Assembly: GCF_900112365.1 (NCBI RefSeq)
Contig: NZ_FOLQ01000008.1
Span: forward strand, 186,001 to 250,000
Length of the DNA stretch: 64,000 nt
Direction: 5' to 3'
DNA from: Spirosoma endophyticum
GTDB lineage: Bacteria > Bacteroidota > Bacteroidia > Cytophagales > Spirosomataceae
Positions 15,752 to 25,749 of the stretch are shown piece after piece (position 1 is the stretch's first letter; every line of letters starts with the position of its first letter). The notes below the pieces were generated by a model. That model saw only the letters and a program-made list of their open reading frames with translations. It had not been told where the DNA came from and did not search any database. Made by a program: the position numbers and the translations under genes.

Positions 15752-17899
15752 ATGAAAAAACAATTATTTAAGCTAAATGCCTGTCTACTTATAGCCTTTT
15801 CCGTGGGTATTCAAATGGATAGTAAAGCTGGCATTCCAGTTGTAAAGGCTAAAGCTGACGAACACGCTTCTTTGGTGTTGTCAGAAAAGGTGACTAGAGT
15901 AGCTGATAAGGATCATCCGGTAAAAATGGATAAAGTAACTTTAAGGTCAAATAAGGTTATAATACCTAATTTATCTCCTACAGTTCTAATGGATGATCTG
16001 AATTTTAGTTCAGCAGCTACCAATGTTCCGCGTGATTTTTTGGTAACTATTAATGAGACCAACAATAGTTCTACGGCGGGATTGATTTCTTTCCGTGTTT
16101 TTAAACTTTCTGCGTTTACGATTACCTATTCCACTACTAGTGGGACTTCCAATGTGTATCCGGGCGTTGCCAATTCCAACAGTGACTGGGATTTCTCGGA
16201 AACTAATAGCTATATCACAGTTACAAGCAAGACGGGGCTTATGATAGAGGCCAACAGTAACAAGGTGGTGGGTTTTAGCATCACTCGTAGAACGGGCGTG
16301 CCCGACCATACACAGCAGAACATGACCGTGTCGGTCGTAGCTAATTCCGGAGGTGAACAGGACGTTTCTGATAATATTGCCGGAGCTAAGGTTAATGCTA
16401 CCAATACGCCTTCTCCATTAGCCTTCACAATTGCTGCGGATTCAATTAAATTGAATCCTTACGGATACTCACCCTTATCAGCACTGGTTAATTTTTCGGT
16501 ATCGGCACTGGGGAAAACATTTATTAGTGTCCGGGGTAAACATGGCAAGATTACCTATGTAGAGCACCTCTTTAATGACAATGGTTTACGACACTCGATA
16601 CCATTGATTGGCCTATACGCTAACTATGCTAATACGGTTGACATCCGTGTTATTAGTGCAAGTGGCGATACGTTAGCTAAAAGCACTATTATTGTGCAAA
16701 CAGGAGATTTGCCCCCCAGTATGCCAACCTCTATTGTGGCGGCACCTTTTGACGAGTCAAAGGTCGCTCCGGGATTGATTCTGGTAAGTAACTACAGCGT
16801 TGGTGCTCCACATACTCCCTTCTTTATGGATGCATACGGCGAAATTCGGTGGATATTAGATTATCGATCTCATCCTCAGTTAAATACGTTGAATTATGAA
16901 GATGGTATTAGTCGCCTGAGAAATGGTAATTTCTTTTTTGGAGATAGCAGGACGCAAGCTATCTATGAAATTGATTTATTAGGCAAGGTGATCAACAGTT
17001 GGAATGTTAGTGCTATGGGTTATACATTTCACCATGAAGTCAGGGAAAAGCCTAATGGCAACTTTATAGTAACGGCTAACAAACCTGGTAGCACTTACAA
17101 AGATGGGGTCAGCCCAACTGTTGAGGATTTTGTCATTGAAATTGATCGGCAAAGCGGGAGCCTATCAACTGTCTGGGATTTGAAAGAATCTCTTGACGAG
17201 ACCAGAACTAACCTGACCACACCCGATGGCGTCCAACCCGCCAGTGATTGGTTCCATGGTAATGCCGTTGAGTACGATTCGACCGATAATACTATCATGG
17301 TATCCGGTCGTACGCAAGGCGTGGTAAAATTAGATTATACGAATCATGTTAAATGGATACTGTCAGCCCATTCTGGCTGGACAACAAACCGACGTGGTGA
17401 AGACTTAAACCAGTTCCTGTTAAAACCTCTGGACGCTACTGGTAATCTCATTACCGATGCGGGTGTGATTGCCGGCACAGCAGTTGCCCCTGATTTTGAG
17501 TGGAACTGGTATCAGCATAATATCACTCAGTTGCCCAATGGTGATAAACTGATATTTGATAATGGATCAGTACGGGAATTTAATCCCTCAGCTGCTAAAT
17601 ACAGCCGATCTGTATCTTACAGGATTGATCCTGTAAATCTAACAGTTCAGCAAACCTGGACGTATGGAAAAGAACGAGGTATAGATACTTACTCGAAAGT
17701 TATCAGTAGTGCCCAGTTTCTGCCCACAAGTAATCACGTAGTATTTGGGCCAGGCTATCAGGTAGTAAATACAACCGGCCAGGGGGGTAAAGTTGTCGAA
17801 ATTGATTTCGCAACCAAACAGGTCGTGTCGGAAATAAGTATTTCATCGACTAATCAATTCGGATTTCACCGGTCTAAGAAAATAAGTGCATATCCCTAA
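15752..17899 (+). CDS. Secreted aryl-sulfate sulfotransferase family protein
   Basis: About 715 residues, started at ATG 15752 (MKKQLFKLNACLLIAFSVGI, signal peptide) rather than the nearby TTG. Residues ~75-220 form a beta-rich module resembling one in the next gene. An arylsulfotransferase N-terminal beta domain follows at about 225-335. A six-bladed propeller with His-bearing motifs comes last (FHHEVREKPNGNFIVTAN, DWFHGNAVEYD, QHNITQLPNGDKLIFDNG). PAPS-independent ASST enzymes move sulfate between phenols using a propeller histidine. Whether this one is active is unknown. It is more AT-rich than its neighbours. Confidence 0.82.
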   Translation: MKKQLFKLNACLLIAFSVGIQMDSKAGIPVVKAKADEHASLVLSEKVTRVADKDHPVKMDKVTLRSNKVIIPNLSPTVLMDDLNFSSAATNVPRDFLVTINETNNSSTAGLISFRVFKLSAFTITYSTTSGTSNVYPGVANSNSDWDFSETNSYITVTSKTGLMIEANSNKVVGFSITRRTGVPDHTQQNMTVSVVANSGGEQDVSDNIAGAKVNATNTPSPLAFTIAADSIKLNPYGYSPLSALVNFSVSALGKTFISVRGKHGKITYVEHLFNDNGLRHSIPLIGLYANYANTVDIRVISASGDTLAKSTIIVQTGDLPPSMPTSIVAAPFDESKVAPGLILVSNYSVGAPHTPFFMDAYGEIRWILDYRSHPQLNTLNYEDGISRLRNGNFFFGDSRTQAIYEIDLLGKVINSWNVSAMGYTFHHEVREKPNGNFIVTANKPGSTYKDGVSPTVEDFVIEIDRQSGSLSTVWDLKESLDETRTNLTTPDGVQPASDWFHGNAVEYDSTDNTIMVSGRTQGVVKLDYTNHVKWILSAHSGWTTNRRGEDLNQFLLKPLDATGNLITDAGVIAGTAVAPDFEWNWYQHNITQLPNGDKLIFDNGSVREFNPSAAKYSRSVSYRIDPVNLTVQQTWTYGKERGIDTYSKVISSAQFLPTSNHVVFGPGYQVVNTTGQGGKVVEIDFATKQVVSEISISSTNQFGFHRSKKISAYP

Positions 17900-17988
17900 T
17901 ACGTGTTCTTAGTTAACGATGTATAAAAACAAGTGCATGATTTGCCACTTGCTACTATGATTGCTCTTCAATCAAATCAAAAATCGAC

Positions 17989-18909
17989 ATGAAAAACTCA
18001 TATATTCCCTACATATTCTTGTGTTTCTTTGGCCTTTGGAATTTAGGAGCCATACCCGTTGGCTACGCGCAGGACGTATCAATTAATATCATTAGTGTTC
18101 CTGCTACGCTACCTTTGAGTACAACCGGTACTGTTCAGGTAGATCTCTGTAATACTGATCCAACTAATACGAGTGCTCCGGTTGATAAACTCAGACCCCA
18201 AATTTCGGTTGGCTCAAATGTAACCATCCTCGGCGTTACCAATTCGGACGGAAGTCCGCTGACAAACTTTACTGTATTGTCTAACACGGGGCAAATCGTT
18301 AGCTTATCAAATTCTGTTCCGCTGGCTAATCTAGACTGCTTATCATTCAAGATTATCGTTCGAGGGACTGTCATAGATTCGCCAGGCAATGTTGGCGACA
18401 TCGTGGCTTTATTAAACCCTCAAACATCGGATAATAAAACGTTTAATGATAATAGTACTAGCTCAGTTGCTGTCATCGCCAATCCAGGGCCGGATTTAGC
18501 CCCGATTACTTTTGTCCTGCCTTCCGTAAGCTATGGTACTACCCCGATTAATGTAGTAGTAGATGTGCTCGAATTGAATTCAGTAACGTCCAGTGAAGTG
18601 ATAACCGTCAAGCTTGTTCGGGATAGTCGACTTTTTTTGAACTTTAATCCAACGGCAAGTTTGATAGGAGGGCGTTCGGTGCAGAACAGTGACTGGAACT
18701 TTGATAACTCGGACTCTGACTTTTACGTACTGACTACTAAGCAGGCATTTCCTGCTCATGGGAAAATTTCGTTTGGATTAAGTGGTGTGCTCAGCCCAGG
18801 TAATACGTCTGGGGTATTGAGTATCGGTTCTGTCGTTGCCGGCAGTGTGGGTGAGCTGAATATTTTTAACAATGCTGATGCTGAAGTGATTCATTATTTT
18901 AATAAGTGA
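17989..18909 (+). CDS. Secreted protein with two DUF11-like beta modules
   Basis: A 306-residue protein with a signal peptide (about residues 1-27, ending YAQ). Two beta-sandwich modules follow. The first (about 30-165) looks like a DUF11/CARDB-type repeat. The second (about 168-306) contains VVVDVLELNS, GRSVQNSDWNFDN and a terminal FNNADAEVIHYF. The second module recurs in the upstream sulfotransferase (SNSDWDFSETNS) and as a broken fragment at 38551-38715. It lies 89 nt after the sulfotransferase and is probably co-transcribed. Its role is unknown; surface display or adhesion is a guess. Confidence 0.7.
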   Translation: MKNSYIPYIFLCFFGLWNLGAIPVGYAQDVSINIISVPATLPLSTTGTVQVDLCNTDPTNTSAPVDKLRPQISVGSNVTILGVTNSDGSPLTNFTVLSNTGQIVSLSNSVPLANLDCLSFKIIVRGTVIDSPGNVGDIVALLNPQTSDNKTFNDNSTSSVAVIANPGPDLAPITFVLPSVSYGTTPINVVVDVLELNSVTSSEVITVKLVRDSRLFLNFNPTASLIGGRSVQNSDWNFDNSDSDFYVLTTKQAFPAHGKISFGLSGVLSPGNTSGVLSIGSVVAGSVGELNIFNNADAEVIHYFNK

Positions 18910-18999
18910 GATTGATATAGGATTTACGTTGACAACCAGACTACTATTGAGTCTTAGACAATATTCACGGCGTATTTAGCTCGCTAGCAGTGCATCGTT

Positions 19000-19050
19000 A
19001 AAATCCAGCCAGTCTAAAGAAATAAGGCTTCTTTGGATTGGCTGGATTTT
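19000..19050 (+). terminator. Hairpin terminator
   Basis: AAAATCCAGCCA at 19000-19011 pairs with TGGCTGGATTTT at 19039-19050, with further pairing inside. It lies 90 nt after the DUF11-like gene. The 18910-19531 gap otherwise holds a smaller palindrome near 19067-19105, the palindrome at 19364 and no gene. Confidence 0.7.
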
Positions 19051-19363
19051 CTCTGTTGAATTAACTAGTATAGCTTACGAGCGTTGCTAGTAGAAAGCTA
19101 TACTATTGGTTATTAATATTGATCGTATCTATAAAGTGTTTGATATGTAGTAATTTAAACTCCATAATGACTTGCAAGCTTAATTTCTGCTGAACATTAA
19201 GTTTATGGGAAAGTAGTAGGTTTAGTGCTTTTGCTTATCATGTCATTGCTTGGTCTCTGAGATTCACTACCTCGTGTATCGGCTGGTCAGAAACTAGTCC
19301 TGCCCATTACTTATAGATGGCTCAAGTCAGGTTTTTGGTCAGCCCTGCCAGTCCAAATGAGAT

Positions 19364-19390
19364 CGCTACGTAGTGAGTCACTACGTAGCG
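19364..19390. repeat. Near-perfect palindrome in ABC-operon leader
   Basis: CGCTACGTAGTGA (19364-19376) and its exact reverse complement (19378-19390) are separated by a single G. It sits about 140 nt upstream of the NatA-like ATPase. Because the two halves nearly abut, it could be a protein-binding site or a cruciform. Confidence 0.6.
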
Positions 19391-19531
19391 GCTACGATCC
19401 TCTTAAGTTGTAGCCTTTTTTATGACCGTTTGCAAGGCCGATTGACAGTTCATCCGCAAGTTCTTGCTGTTCTGTTATAAATACGTGTAGTTTGGGTCTA
19501 TTGAACGTTACCAAAGGTTAACCTAAACTAA

Positions 19532-20446
19532 ATGAACATCCTCGAAACCCATCACATTGTTAAACAATACGCTGAACACCGCGCCCTGGACGACGTGAGT
19601 CTGTCCGTACCCCAGGGATGTATTTTCGGTTTGCTTGGCCCCAACGGTGCGGGAAAAACCTCATTAATTCGCATCATCAACCAGATTACGGCCCCCGACT
19701 CGGGGCAGGTGCTTCTGGGGGGCGAACACCTGAATCCCAGCCACATCAAACGTATTGGCTATCTGCCCGAAGAGCGGGGATTGTACAAAAAAATGAAGGT
19801 TGGTGAGCAATTGTTGTATCTGGCTCAGCTTAAGGGACTGACCGAAAAACAGGCGATGGAGAAATTGAAAACCTGGTTTATCAAGTTCGACATCAAAACG
19901 TGGTGGAACAAACAGGTCGAAGATCTTTCCAAAGGCATGCAGCAGAAAGTGCAGTTCGTAGCTACAGTCATGCACGAGCCCGACCTGATCATTCTTGATG
20001 AACCGTTCTCCGGTTTCGACCCAATTAATGCTAACCTCATCAAAGACGAGATTCTGGAACTACGCGATAAGGGCAAGACAATTATTTTCTCGACCCACCG
20101 CATGGAATCCGTTGAGGAACTTTGCGATTATATCGCGCTCATCAACCGCTCGCATAAAGTGCTCGATGGCTCTAAGCGGGCGATAAAAGAGCAATTCAAA
20201 ACCCATACGTATCACGTTGAATACAAAGGCGAAATTATTGATCTGCCACCCGCATTCGACGTATTGAATACCCTGACTACGGACGACGGATTCCTTCGGA
20301 CCAACATCAAAATTCCACCCGATGCCGCAGCAAATGACCTTATTCGTTACCTGCTCGACCGGGTGGCTGTCCGGTCATTTGGCGAGAATATCCCCAGCAT
20401 GAACGAGATCTTCATCCAGACAGTCGGCGAGGTACCAACAACGTAA
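19532..20446 (+). CDS. ABC exporter ATPase, NatA-like
   Basis: A 304-residue ATPase of an ABC-2 type exporter. Walker A is GPNGAGKTS, the signature is LSKGMQQKVQF, Walker B is LIILDEPFSGFDP and the switch is FSTHRM. The C-terminal ~80 residues match the DUF4162-like tail of NatA/CcmA-type subunits. It is followed by the matching permease gene 136 nt downstream. The pair resembles the NatAB sodium/drug efflux system, but the substrate cannot be read from the sequence. Confidence 0.9.
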   Translation: MNILETHHIVKQYAEHRALDDVSLSVPQGCIFGLLGPNGAGKTSLIRIINQITAPDSGQVLLGGEHLNPSHIKRIGYLPEERGLYKKMKVGEQLLYLAQLKGLTEKQAMEKLKTWFIKFDIKTWWNKQVEDLSKGMQQKVQFVATVMHEPDLIILDEPFSGFDPINANLIKDEILELRDKGKTIIFSTHRMESVEELCDYIALINRSHKVLDGSKRAIKEQFKTHTYHVEYKGEIIDLPPAFDVLNTLTTDDGFLRTNIKIPPDAAANDLIRYLLDRVAVRSFGENIPSMNEIFIQTVGEVPTT

Positions 20447-20461
20447 CAAACAAGGCGAAAT

Positions 20462-20477
20462 CGGACCGCCGAAGCGG
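20462..20477. repeat. Short GC-rich repeat core
   Basis: CGGACCGCCGAAGCGG between the ATPase and permease genes nearly matches cores in the hairpins at 13614-13720 and 60703-60762. An imperfect inverted repeat (AAAGAGTGAATGAGCGA with TCGCTCTTTCATTCATT) extends to about 20570. Confidence 0.5.
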
Positions 20478-20582
20478 AGATAAAGAGTGAATGAGCGAAA
20501 ATAAACGCCAGAATCACTCGCTTGCGCTGCTTTGGGACTGATCTCGCTCTTTCATTCATTCGGTATTTCTCTCTTTAGAATT

Positions 20583-21905
20583 ATGCATATAATATTTCTC
20601 ATTATTAAGCGCGAATACCTGGTACGGGTGCGCAAAAAGTCGTTCATCATCATGACGATTCTGGGTCCGGTGCTGATTTTTGGCTTCTATGCCATCATCG
20701 GTTGGGCAGCTGTCAGCTCGATGAACCAGAAGAAAATTGAGGTAGTCGACGAAAGTGGACGATTTGCCGGTAAGTTTAAAAACGATGACGAAACCGTCTA
20801 TTCATTTCCGAAAAAGTCGCTGGCTGCTGCCAAGAAATCGTTTGTCAAAGATGGCTATAATGCGCTGGTGTTCATTCCGAAAGACGTAATAGAGCGGCCC
20901 AAAACTGTCCAGATTTTTGCCGAAAAGAGCGTTAGCCTGTCGCTGCAAAGCAACATTGAGCGCGCCATCTCGAAGGAAATTGAAAACATTAAGCTGGAGC
21001 AGGCCGGTATTACGCAGAAAATTATTCAGGATGCCAAAGTTAACGTTGATGCCCAGACAATTAGCCTGAGCGACGCGGGCGAAAAGAGCAGCAACGGGAT
21101 CGCTACGACCATTATCAGCGGTTTCTGTGCCTTGCTCATTTACATCTCTGTGCTCATTTACGGAACCCAGGTGATGCGGGGCGTAATGGAAGAAAAAACC
21201 AGCCGTATTGTCGAGGTTATTATCTCGTCGGTGAAGCCGTTTCAGTTGATGCTGGGTAAAATTATTGGCGTAGCCCTGGTTGGTCTGACCCAGTTTTTGC
21301 TCTGGATCGTCTTGACGGTCGGGCTGATAACCGTTGGCTCAACTGTAATGGGACAGAAGGAAACGGCAAATTCAGCCATGACGGCCCGCATGAATGGAAT
21401 GCCGGGCGGGCAGGATGTTCAGAGTAAGATGGCTACTGCCAAAAACCCCGTTGCCGACGTAATGGCTGCTATTGGAACGCTTAACATTCCACTAATTGTA
21501 GCCTGTTTTCTGTTCTATTTCTTAGGGGGCTATTTGCTATATAGCGCCTTGTTTGGGGCCGTGGGTGCCGCCGTCGATAGTGAGACCGAAACGCAACAGT
21601 TTATGTTTCCGATCATGATGCCCATTATTGCCGCCATCGCCTTCGCCCAAATCGCCGTTCGCGACCCCGACGGCCCCCTGGCATTCTGGACGTCAATTAT
21701 TCCGTTTACCTCACCGGTGGTCATGATGGTTCGTATTCCCTTTGGCGTTCCCGGCTGGCAACTGGCGTTGTCGATGGTATTGCTGGTCCTGGGCTTCGTC
21801 GGTACTACGTGGATAGCCGCTCGAATTTACCGCGTCGGTATTCTGATGTACGGCAAAAAAACGTCGTTCCGGGAATTAGCAAAGTGGGTGTTTTATAAGG
21901 GGTAA
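20583..21905 (+). CDS. ABC-2 family permease, NatB-like
   Basis: A 440-residue permease started at ATG 20583; the in-frame start at 20532 lies in the palindromic spacer. Transmembrane helix 1 (about residues 20-40) is followed by a ~130-residue periplasmic loop. Five or six helices follow from about residue 170, with the ABC-2 motif VMEEKTSRIVEVIISSVKP typical of NatB. It pairs with the upstream ATPase to form an exporter. The gene converges on the metalloprotease gene across a hairpin. Confidence 0.9.
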   Translation: MHIIFLIIKREYLVRVRKKSFIIMTILGPVLIFGFYAIIGWAAVSSMNQKKIEVVDESGRFAGKFKNDDETVYSFPKKSLAAAKKSFVKDGYNALVFIPKDVIERPKTVQIFAEKSVSLSLQSNIERAISKEIENIKLEQAGITQKIIQDAKVNVDAQTISLSDAGEKSSNGIATTIISGFCALLIYISVLIYGTQVMRGVMEEKTSRIVEVIISSVKPFQLMLGKIIGVALVGLTQFLLWIVLTVGLITVGSTVMGQKETANSAMTARMNGMPGGQDVQSKMATAKNPVADVMAAIGTLNIPLIVACFLFYFLGGYLLYSALFGAVGAAVDSETETQQFMFPIMMPIIAAIAFAQIAVRDPDGPLAFWTSIIPFTSPVVMMVRIPFGVPGWQLALSMVLLVLGFVGTTWIAARIYRVGILMYGKKTSFRELAKWVFYKG

Positions 21906-21907
21906 GA

Positions 21908-21969
21908 AGTCGTTAGTCATCAGTCACCAACGTCAACTACTGGGGACTATTAACTGATGACTAACGACT
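21908..21969. terminator. Inverted repeat between convergent genes
   Basis: The 17-nt AGTCGTTAGTCATCAGT (21908-21924) pairs exactly with 21953-21969 across a 28-nt loop. The right arm overlaps the stop codon of the minus-strand gene. It probably terminates both genes, though it lacks a T-run. Confidence 0.6.
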
Positions 21970-24907
21970 AAAACCCAATATCAATCACCAGCGGTTGCAC
22001 CAGCCATTGGTGCGTGGTGACGTTATAAATTGTGCGGAAACCAGCCTCGAAAGGAGTACGGAGCCGAAGTGCGTTGAAGACAAACGATACGTCGAGGCCC
22101 GCAGTCTGATACATGCGACGCTGGGTTTCATAGCCACGTAATCTCCCGAATATATCGCGGATTTCTACTGAACTTTGACCCTGCGCCATATCGTAGAAAC
22201 CGTTCGCCTTTATGCGTTGGACGTAGAGCCATCGTCCCAATGACCAATGGGTGTCGGCGATGGGTAATCTGTATTCCACACTCCCGGCCTTGATCTGATC
22301 GTCGGCAATGTAGAGCTGGCCGCGGGGATAAAACACAATGGCGCTAAATTGATACGTTCCCTGCGCCTGTTGCTGGTAACCTCCCCGCAGCCGCAGGGAA
22401 TGATGTTTCGCCAGCCCAGGGAAGTAAACGTTTGCCTGAACGCCCCATTGCTCAGCGTTTAGTCTACCACCGAAGGGTGTGTTTCGATACGTAGCGGATA
22501 GTGACTGACCCCAGCGGGGGGCTACGTCCCGTTTGCTTTGGCGGAGAAGCCGCGAATAACTAATCCCGTACGTAAGTGCATTCACCGATCCCTGACTGCC
22601 TACGTCCGATACGTACCGGAAGGGTAAGTCATAACCCGTTACGTGCAGGTAGTTGTAGTAAGCCGCCAGACTGATTCCCTGAATGTATTTAGAATTAGTC
22701 AGTTGCAGCGGCACTCGAAAACCTGCCGTGAGCTGATCATATTGCCAGCGATCCGTGCGCAGGCTGTCAAGTGGCAGGGCTCGGTCAATATATAGGGACG
22801 TACTACGTGTGCCGTGCTGAAAACTGAGATCAAGAATAGGGAAAAGGCCCTGATAACTCAACAGGGCGTAGGCATTCCCAACTCGTTCGGATTGGTTGTA
22901 GGTATAGCCAACGCCAATCTGGGTTGTACTTAGCAAATCCTGCGACGTTAATCCCACCGACAGCGCTTGTCCTGTACTGGCAACCGTTGGCCCCCAGCTA
23001 TACACATTAATGACATTCGGCAGGCGCCGAAAACGACTGGACGTGTACGTTGTCGTCGTGCTGGCAGCCGAGTCGGAGGATAGGATTCTGCGCCCCAGCG
23101 CCCCCCCCGGTTCCAGTTTAGGTAACGCGCCAAAATAACGTAGTGGTTGCTCCTGAGCGGGTTCCGTTACGGGTTTCCAGTCGGCGGGATTCAGCGGCAT
23201 GTCGGCAATGCGATACCCCGTTGCCGAAAAATCGTCAAACGCTAATCGTGTCCCCGACGGAGAAACGGCTACGTGGTAGGCCGCCAATGGTCGCGAGGTG
23301 ATCTGAAAAACTTGTTTCGACGTAACGTCTACGGCATACAGATTATCAATGCCCGACCGGGGCGAATTATACAATACGTACTTACCCCAGGGCTGCGGAT
23401 TACTGATGTTTTCGTTAACGGAGGGCAAAAGGTTAGCATGCATACCTGACTCACTATCAACGCGCTGAATTGTTTTTCTGCCATCTTTCAGGGCAATAAC
23501 CGAGAGCGTTTTGCTGTCTTCGTACCAACGCGGATGCTGATAAAACTCATTGTCTGGATTGGGTAAAGCTTTTAAAATCCTACCCGTTTTGGCGTCGAGT
23601 ATCAGTAAGCGTACCATATAGCGATCGGTATTGTCAACGACGACGAGTTTTGTGTTATCGGGGGAGAGAGCCGCAACAGTGTACCGGGCGCGATGTGTTA
23701 ACCGGGTAACTTTACCGGTCTTAAGGTCGAGTAGCCGGATGTTCGAATAAATCCGCTGACCCCAGCGCGGATCATAACCGTATTCAATCCAGCAGGCTTT
23801 GGCAGACGTAGCAGACAGCAGTCCAGGATCGTTGGTGAACCCTTGTACAAATTTCTGCTTTTCCTGTTGATCTTTCCCCAGAATCACCAGTCTTGGCGTA
23901 TCGCCCAGGCCACTTTTTACGCAGAGAACCGTTGAGTCGGTCAGGAATTGCGGGTGCTGGTAATTGGTGAACACTGGCCTGGGCAATTGTTGTTTTTCGG
24001 CACTGACGGGAAATGTCGTGGCGGGTGTAATGACCAGACGTTCCTGTTGTTTCTGCCAGGTTTCCGTTAGATCGTCCATCGTTTTGCGGTATAGATCTTC
24101 GGTTCTTAGCCCGGTTTCATCCTTGATGCTGGCCGAAAAAGCAAAGGGAAACGGCCACCGTCGGTAGTTGCGGTTCAAGACGCGGCTCCACACATCGGGG
24201 CCAAACGAGCGTTTGAGGTACGTCGTCATGAAGTAACCCAGCACGTAGTGATTCGGTACGTTGTCGCGGAAAGAACCACCAACCGCCTTTGGGTAATCAA
24301 ATTGCTTTCCGGCCAGTAAATTCGCCCGCATTCCCAGATCGAAGTTCGGAATCCGGCCGCGGCCACTGTTGCTTAACAACGTTTCATTACTAACCGCGTC
24401 GCCTTCTGCGAACCAGTCGGGTACCGTCTGTAAAGGAAATTCCAGGCCCACGCTACCCAGTAAAGTATAAAGAACTCGTCCGTAGCCTTGCAGCGCTTTG
24501 TCATTCTGAACAACGTGCCGGTATTCATGTACGGCCAGCAGATCGAGCCAGTTCAATGTACCCGACAAACCGGGGTCTTGCGGAGCCACGGCATAAAACT
24601 CCGACCGACGTGGAAATAACGTAACGAATCCATTACTGTTCGTCGTCTGATTCTGAAGCAATACCGAAATGGGCCGGGGCTGTTTCCCGAGCGATGCACT
24701 GGCGGGTTCGTACAGACTTTCGAGCCGGTTGGCAGTTCGTTGAGCCGTTGAGTCGAAACCACGGGGATAAAGCACCCTGAAATGGGGAGTGGTGAGCCGA
24801 TACCAATGCAAACTTGCCGGGTTTTGAGAAAGGATAGGTAAGCTTTGGGCTCTACCGGTTAGCGCAACAAGCAGAAGTAGCGCCGTAAAATAGTGTCTTC
24901 GTAACAT
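21968..24907 (-). CDS. Metalloprotease-propeller-barrel fusion protein
   Basis: A 979-residue secreted protein with a signal peptide of about 20 residues. Residues ~25-290 look like a gluzincin (peptidase MA-like) domain: HEYRH at 127-131 gives HExxH, and the E of DWFAEGD (Glu168) would be the third zinc ligand. Residues ~305-590 form a TolB-like beta-propeller (LSPDNTKLVVV, VSPSGTRLAFDD). From ~630 alternating aromatic strands and a terminal Phe look like a 16-strand-type outer-membrane barrel. It would place a protease on the cell surface or in the periplasm, tethered to the outer membrane. No partner gene is adjacent. Confidence 0.72.
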   Translation of the reverse strand: MLRRHYFTALLLLVALTGRAQSLPILSQNPASLHWYRLTTPHFRVLYPRGFDSTAQRTANRLESLYEPASASLGKQPRPISVLLQNQTTNSNGFVTLFPRRSEFYAVAPQDPGLSGTLNWLDLLAVHEYRHVVQNDKALQGYGRVLYTLLGSVGLEFPLQTVPDWFAEGDAVSNETLLSNSGRGRIPNFDLGMRANLLAGKQFDYPKAVGGSFRDNVPNHYVLGYFMTTYLKRSFGPDVWSRVLNRNYRRWPFPFAFSASIKDETGLRTEDLYRKTMDDLTETWQKQQERLVITPATTFPVSAEKQQLPRPVFTNYQHPQFLTDSTVLCVKSGLGDTPRLVILGKDQQEKQKFVQGFTNDPGLLSATSAKACWIEYGYDPRWGQRIYSNIRLLDLKTGKVTRLTHRARYTVAALSPDNTKLVVVDNTDRYMVRLLILDAKTGRILKALPNPDNEFYQHPRWYEDSKTLSVIALKDGRKTIQRVDSESGMHANLLPSVNENISNPQPWGKYVLYNSPRSGIDNLYAVDVTSKQVFQITSRPLAAYHVAVSPSGTRLAFDDFSATGYRIADMPLNPADWKPVTEPAQEQPLRYFGALPKLEPGGALGRRILSSDSAASTTTTYTSSRFRRLPNVINVYSWGPTVASTGQALSVGLTSQDLLSTTQIGVGYTYNQSERVGNAYALLSYQGLFPILDLSFQHGTRSTSLYIDRALPLDSLRTDRWQYDQLTAGFRVPLQLTNSKYIQGISLAAYYNYLHVTGYDLPFRYVSDVGSQGSVNALTYGISYSRLLRQSKRDVAPRWGQSLSATYRNTPFGGRLNAEQWGVQANVYFPGLAKHHSLRLRGGYQQQAQGTYQFSAIVFYPRGQLYIADDQIKAGSVEYRLPIADTHWSLGRWLYVQRIKANGFYDMAQGQSSVEIRDIFGRLRGYETQRRMYQTAGLDVSFVFNALRLRTPFEAGFRTIYNVTTHQWLVQPLVIDIGF

Positions 24908-25047
24908 GCGCTATCAAAATACGAAGTTTTTTTTAATCTGTCATCTTTGGCCGTTTCGCCGGAGGCTAAAATAGTAGTTTGAGTGAGTATCTATTTTGCG
25001 ATCCTGATTCTGGGACGTAGCCGTACCGACGCATGGCAAAAAAGAAA

Positions 25048-25749
25048 TTAACTACTTATCGGTTTTAAGTGAAGAGAGTCGCTTTCACGATGTTGTCGGG
25101 CAAACTTCGAAGGCGACAGGGTAGACAAATTTTGAAACGTTTTTCGGAAGTGTTTAAGGTCCTCGAAGCCAACCTGATGAGCAATCTCAGATACCCGTAA
25201 AGTACTGGTAGCCAGCAGTTGAGCCGCCCGTTTCATGCGGACATCGCGAATGAATTCGACAGCCGATTGACCCGTAATGGCTTTAATCTGCCGGTAGAAA
25301 GCAGATTGGCTCATGCCCATTTCCCGCACCAGAACGGGTACCGTAAAGTCGGGATCGGTCAGGTGGGTTTCAACAATATGCATGGCCTTCGTCAATAACT
25401 GTTTTTCTTCGTCAGGGATGACAAGGTCGGTGGGTTCCAGTAAAATCTGTCGCTGGTAATATTCCTTCACCCGGTGGCGACCCTGTAGCATCACCGCTAT
25501 TTTGGTGTGAAAGAGCCTTGGTTTGAAGGGCTTTGCCATGTACTCATCAGCACCGGTTTCAAGTCCTTCCAATTCGTGCATGGCAGCCGCCCGGGCCGTC
25601 AGTAAGACGACCGGAATGTGCATCGTTTTGGGATGGAAAATGACTTACTGAGCAACACGCGCCCGTTGAGGGTATCGCCAATTCCTACGGGTTGATTGTA
25701 GATGCGCAACTCCTTGATCTGCACGAGGGGTTGATAGGGATTGGGCAGT
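25048..25749 (-). pseudogene. Hybrid two-component regulator (HTCS) remnant
   Basis: The readable 3' part (25048-25623) encodes the end of a receiver domain (HIPVVLLTARAA, GADEYMAKPFKP) joined to an AraC-type DNA-binding domain (SQSAFYRQIKAITG, SEIAHQVGFED). Upstream, in another frame (25626-25749), is NPYQPLVQIKELRIYNQPV, the start of the Y_Y_Y module that follows the sensor propeller in HTCS proteins. The kinase and phosphoacceptor parts between them, and the whole sensor propeller, are gone. HTCS proteins normally switch on a neighbouring polysaccharide locus, so this locus has lost its regulator. Confidence 0.8.
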
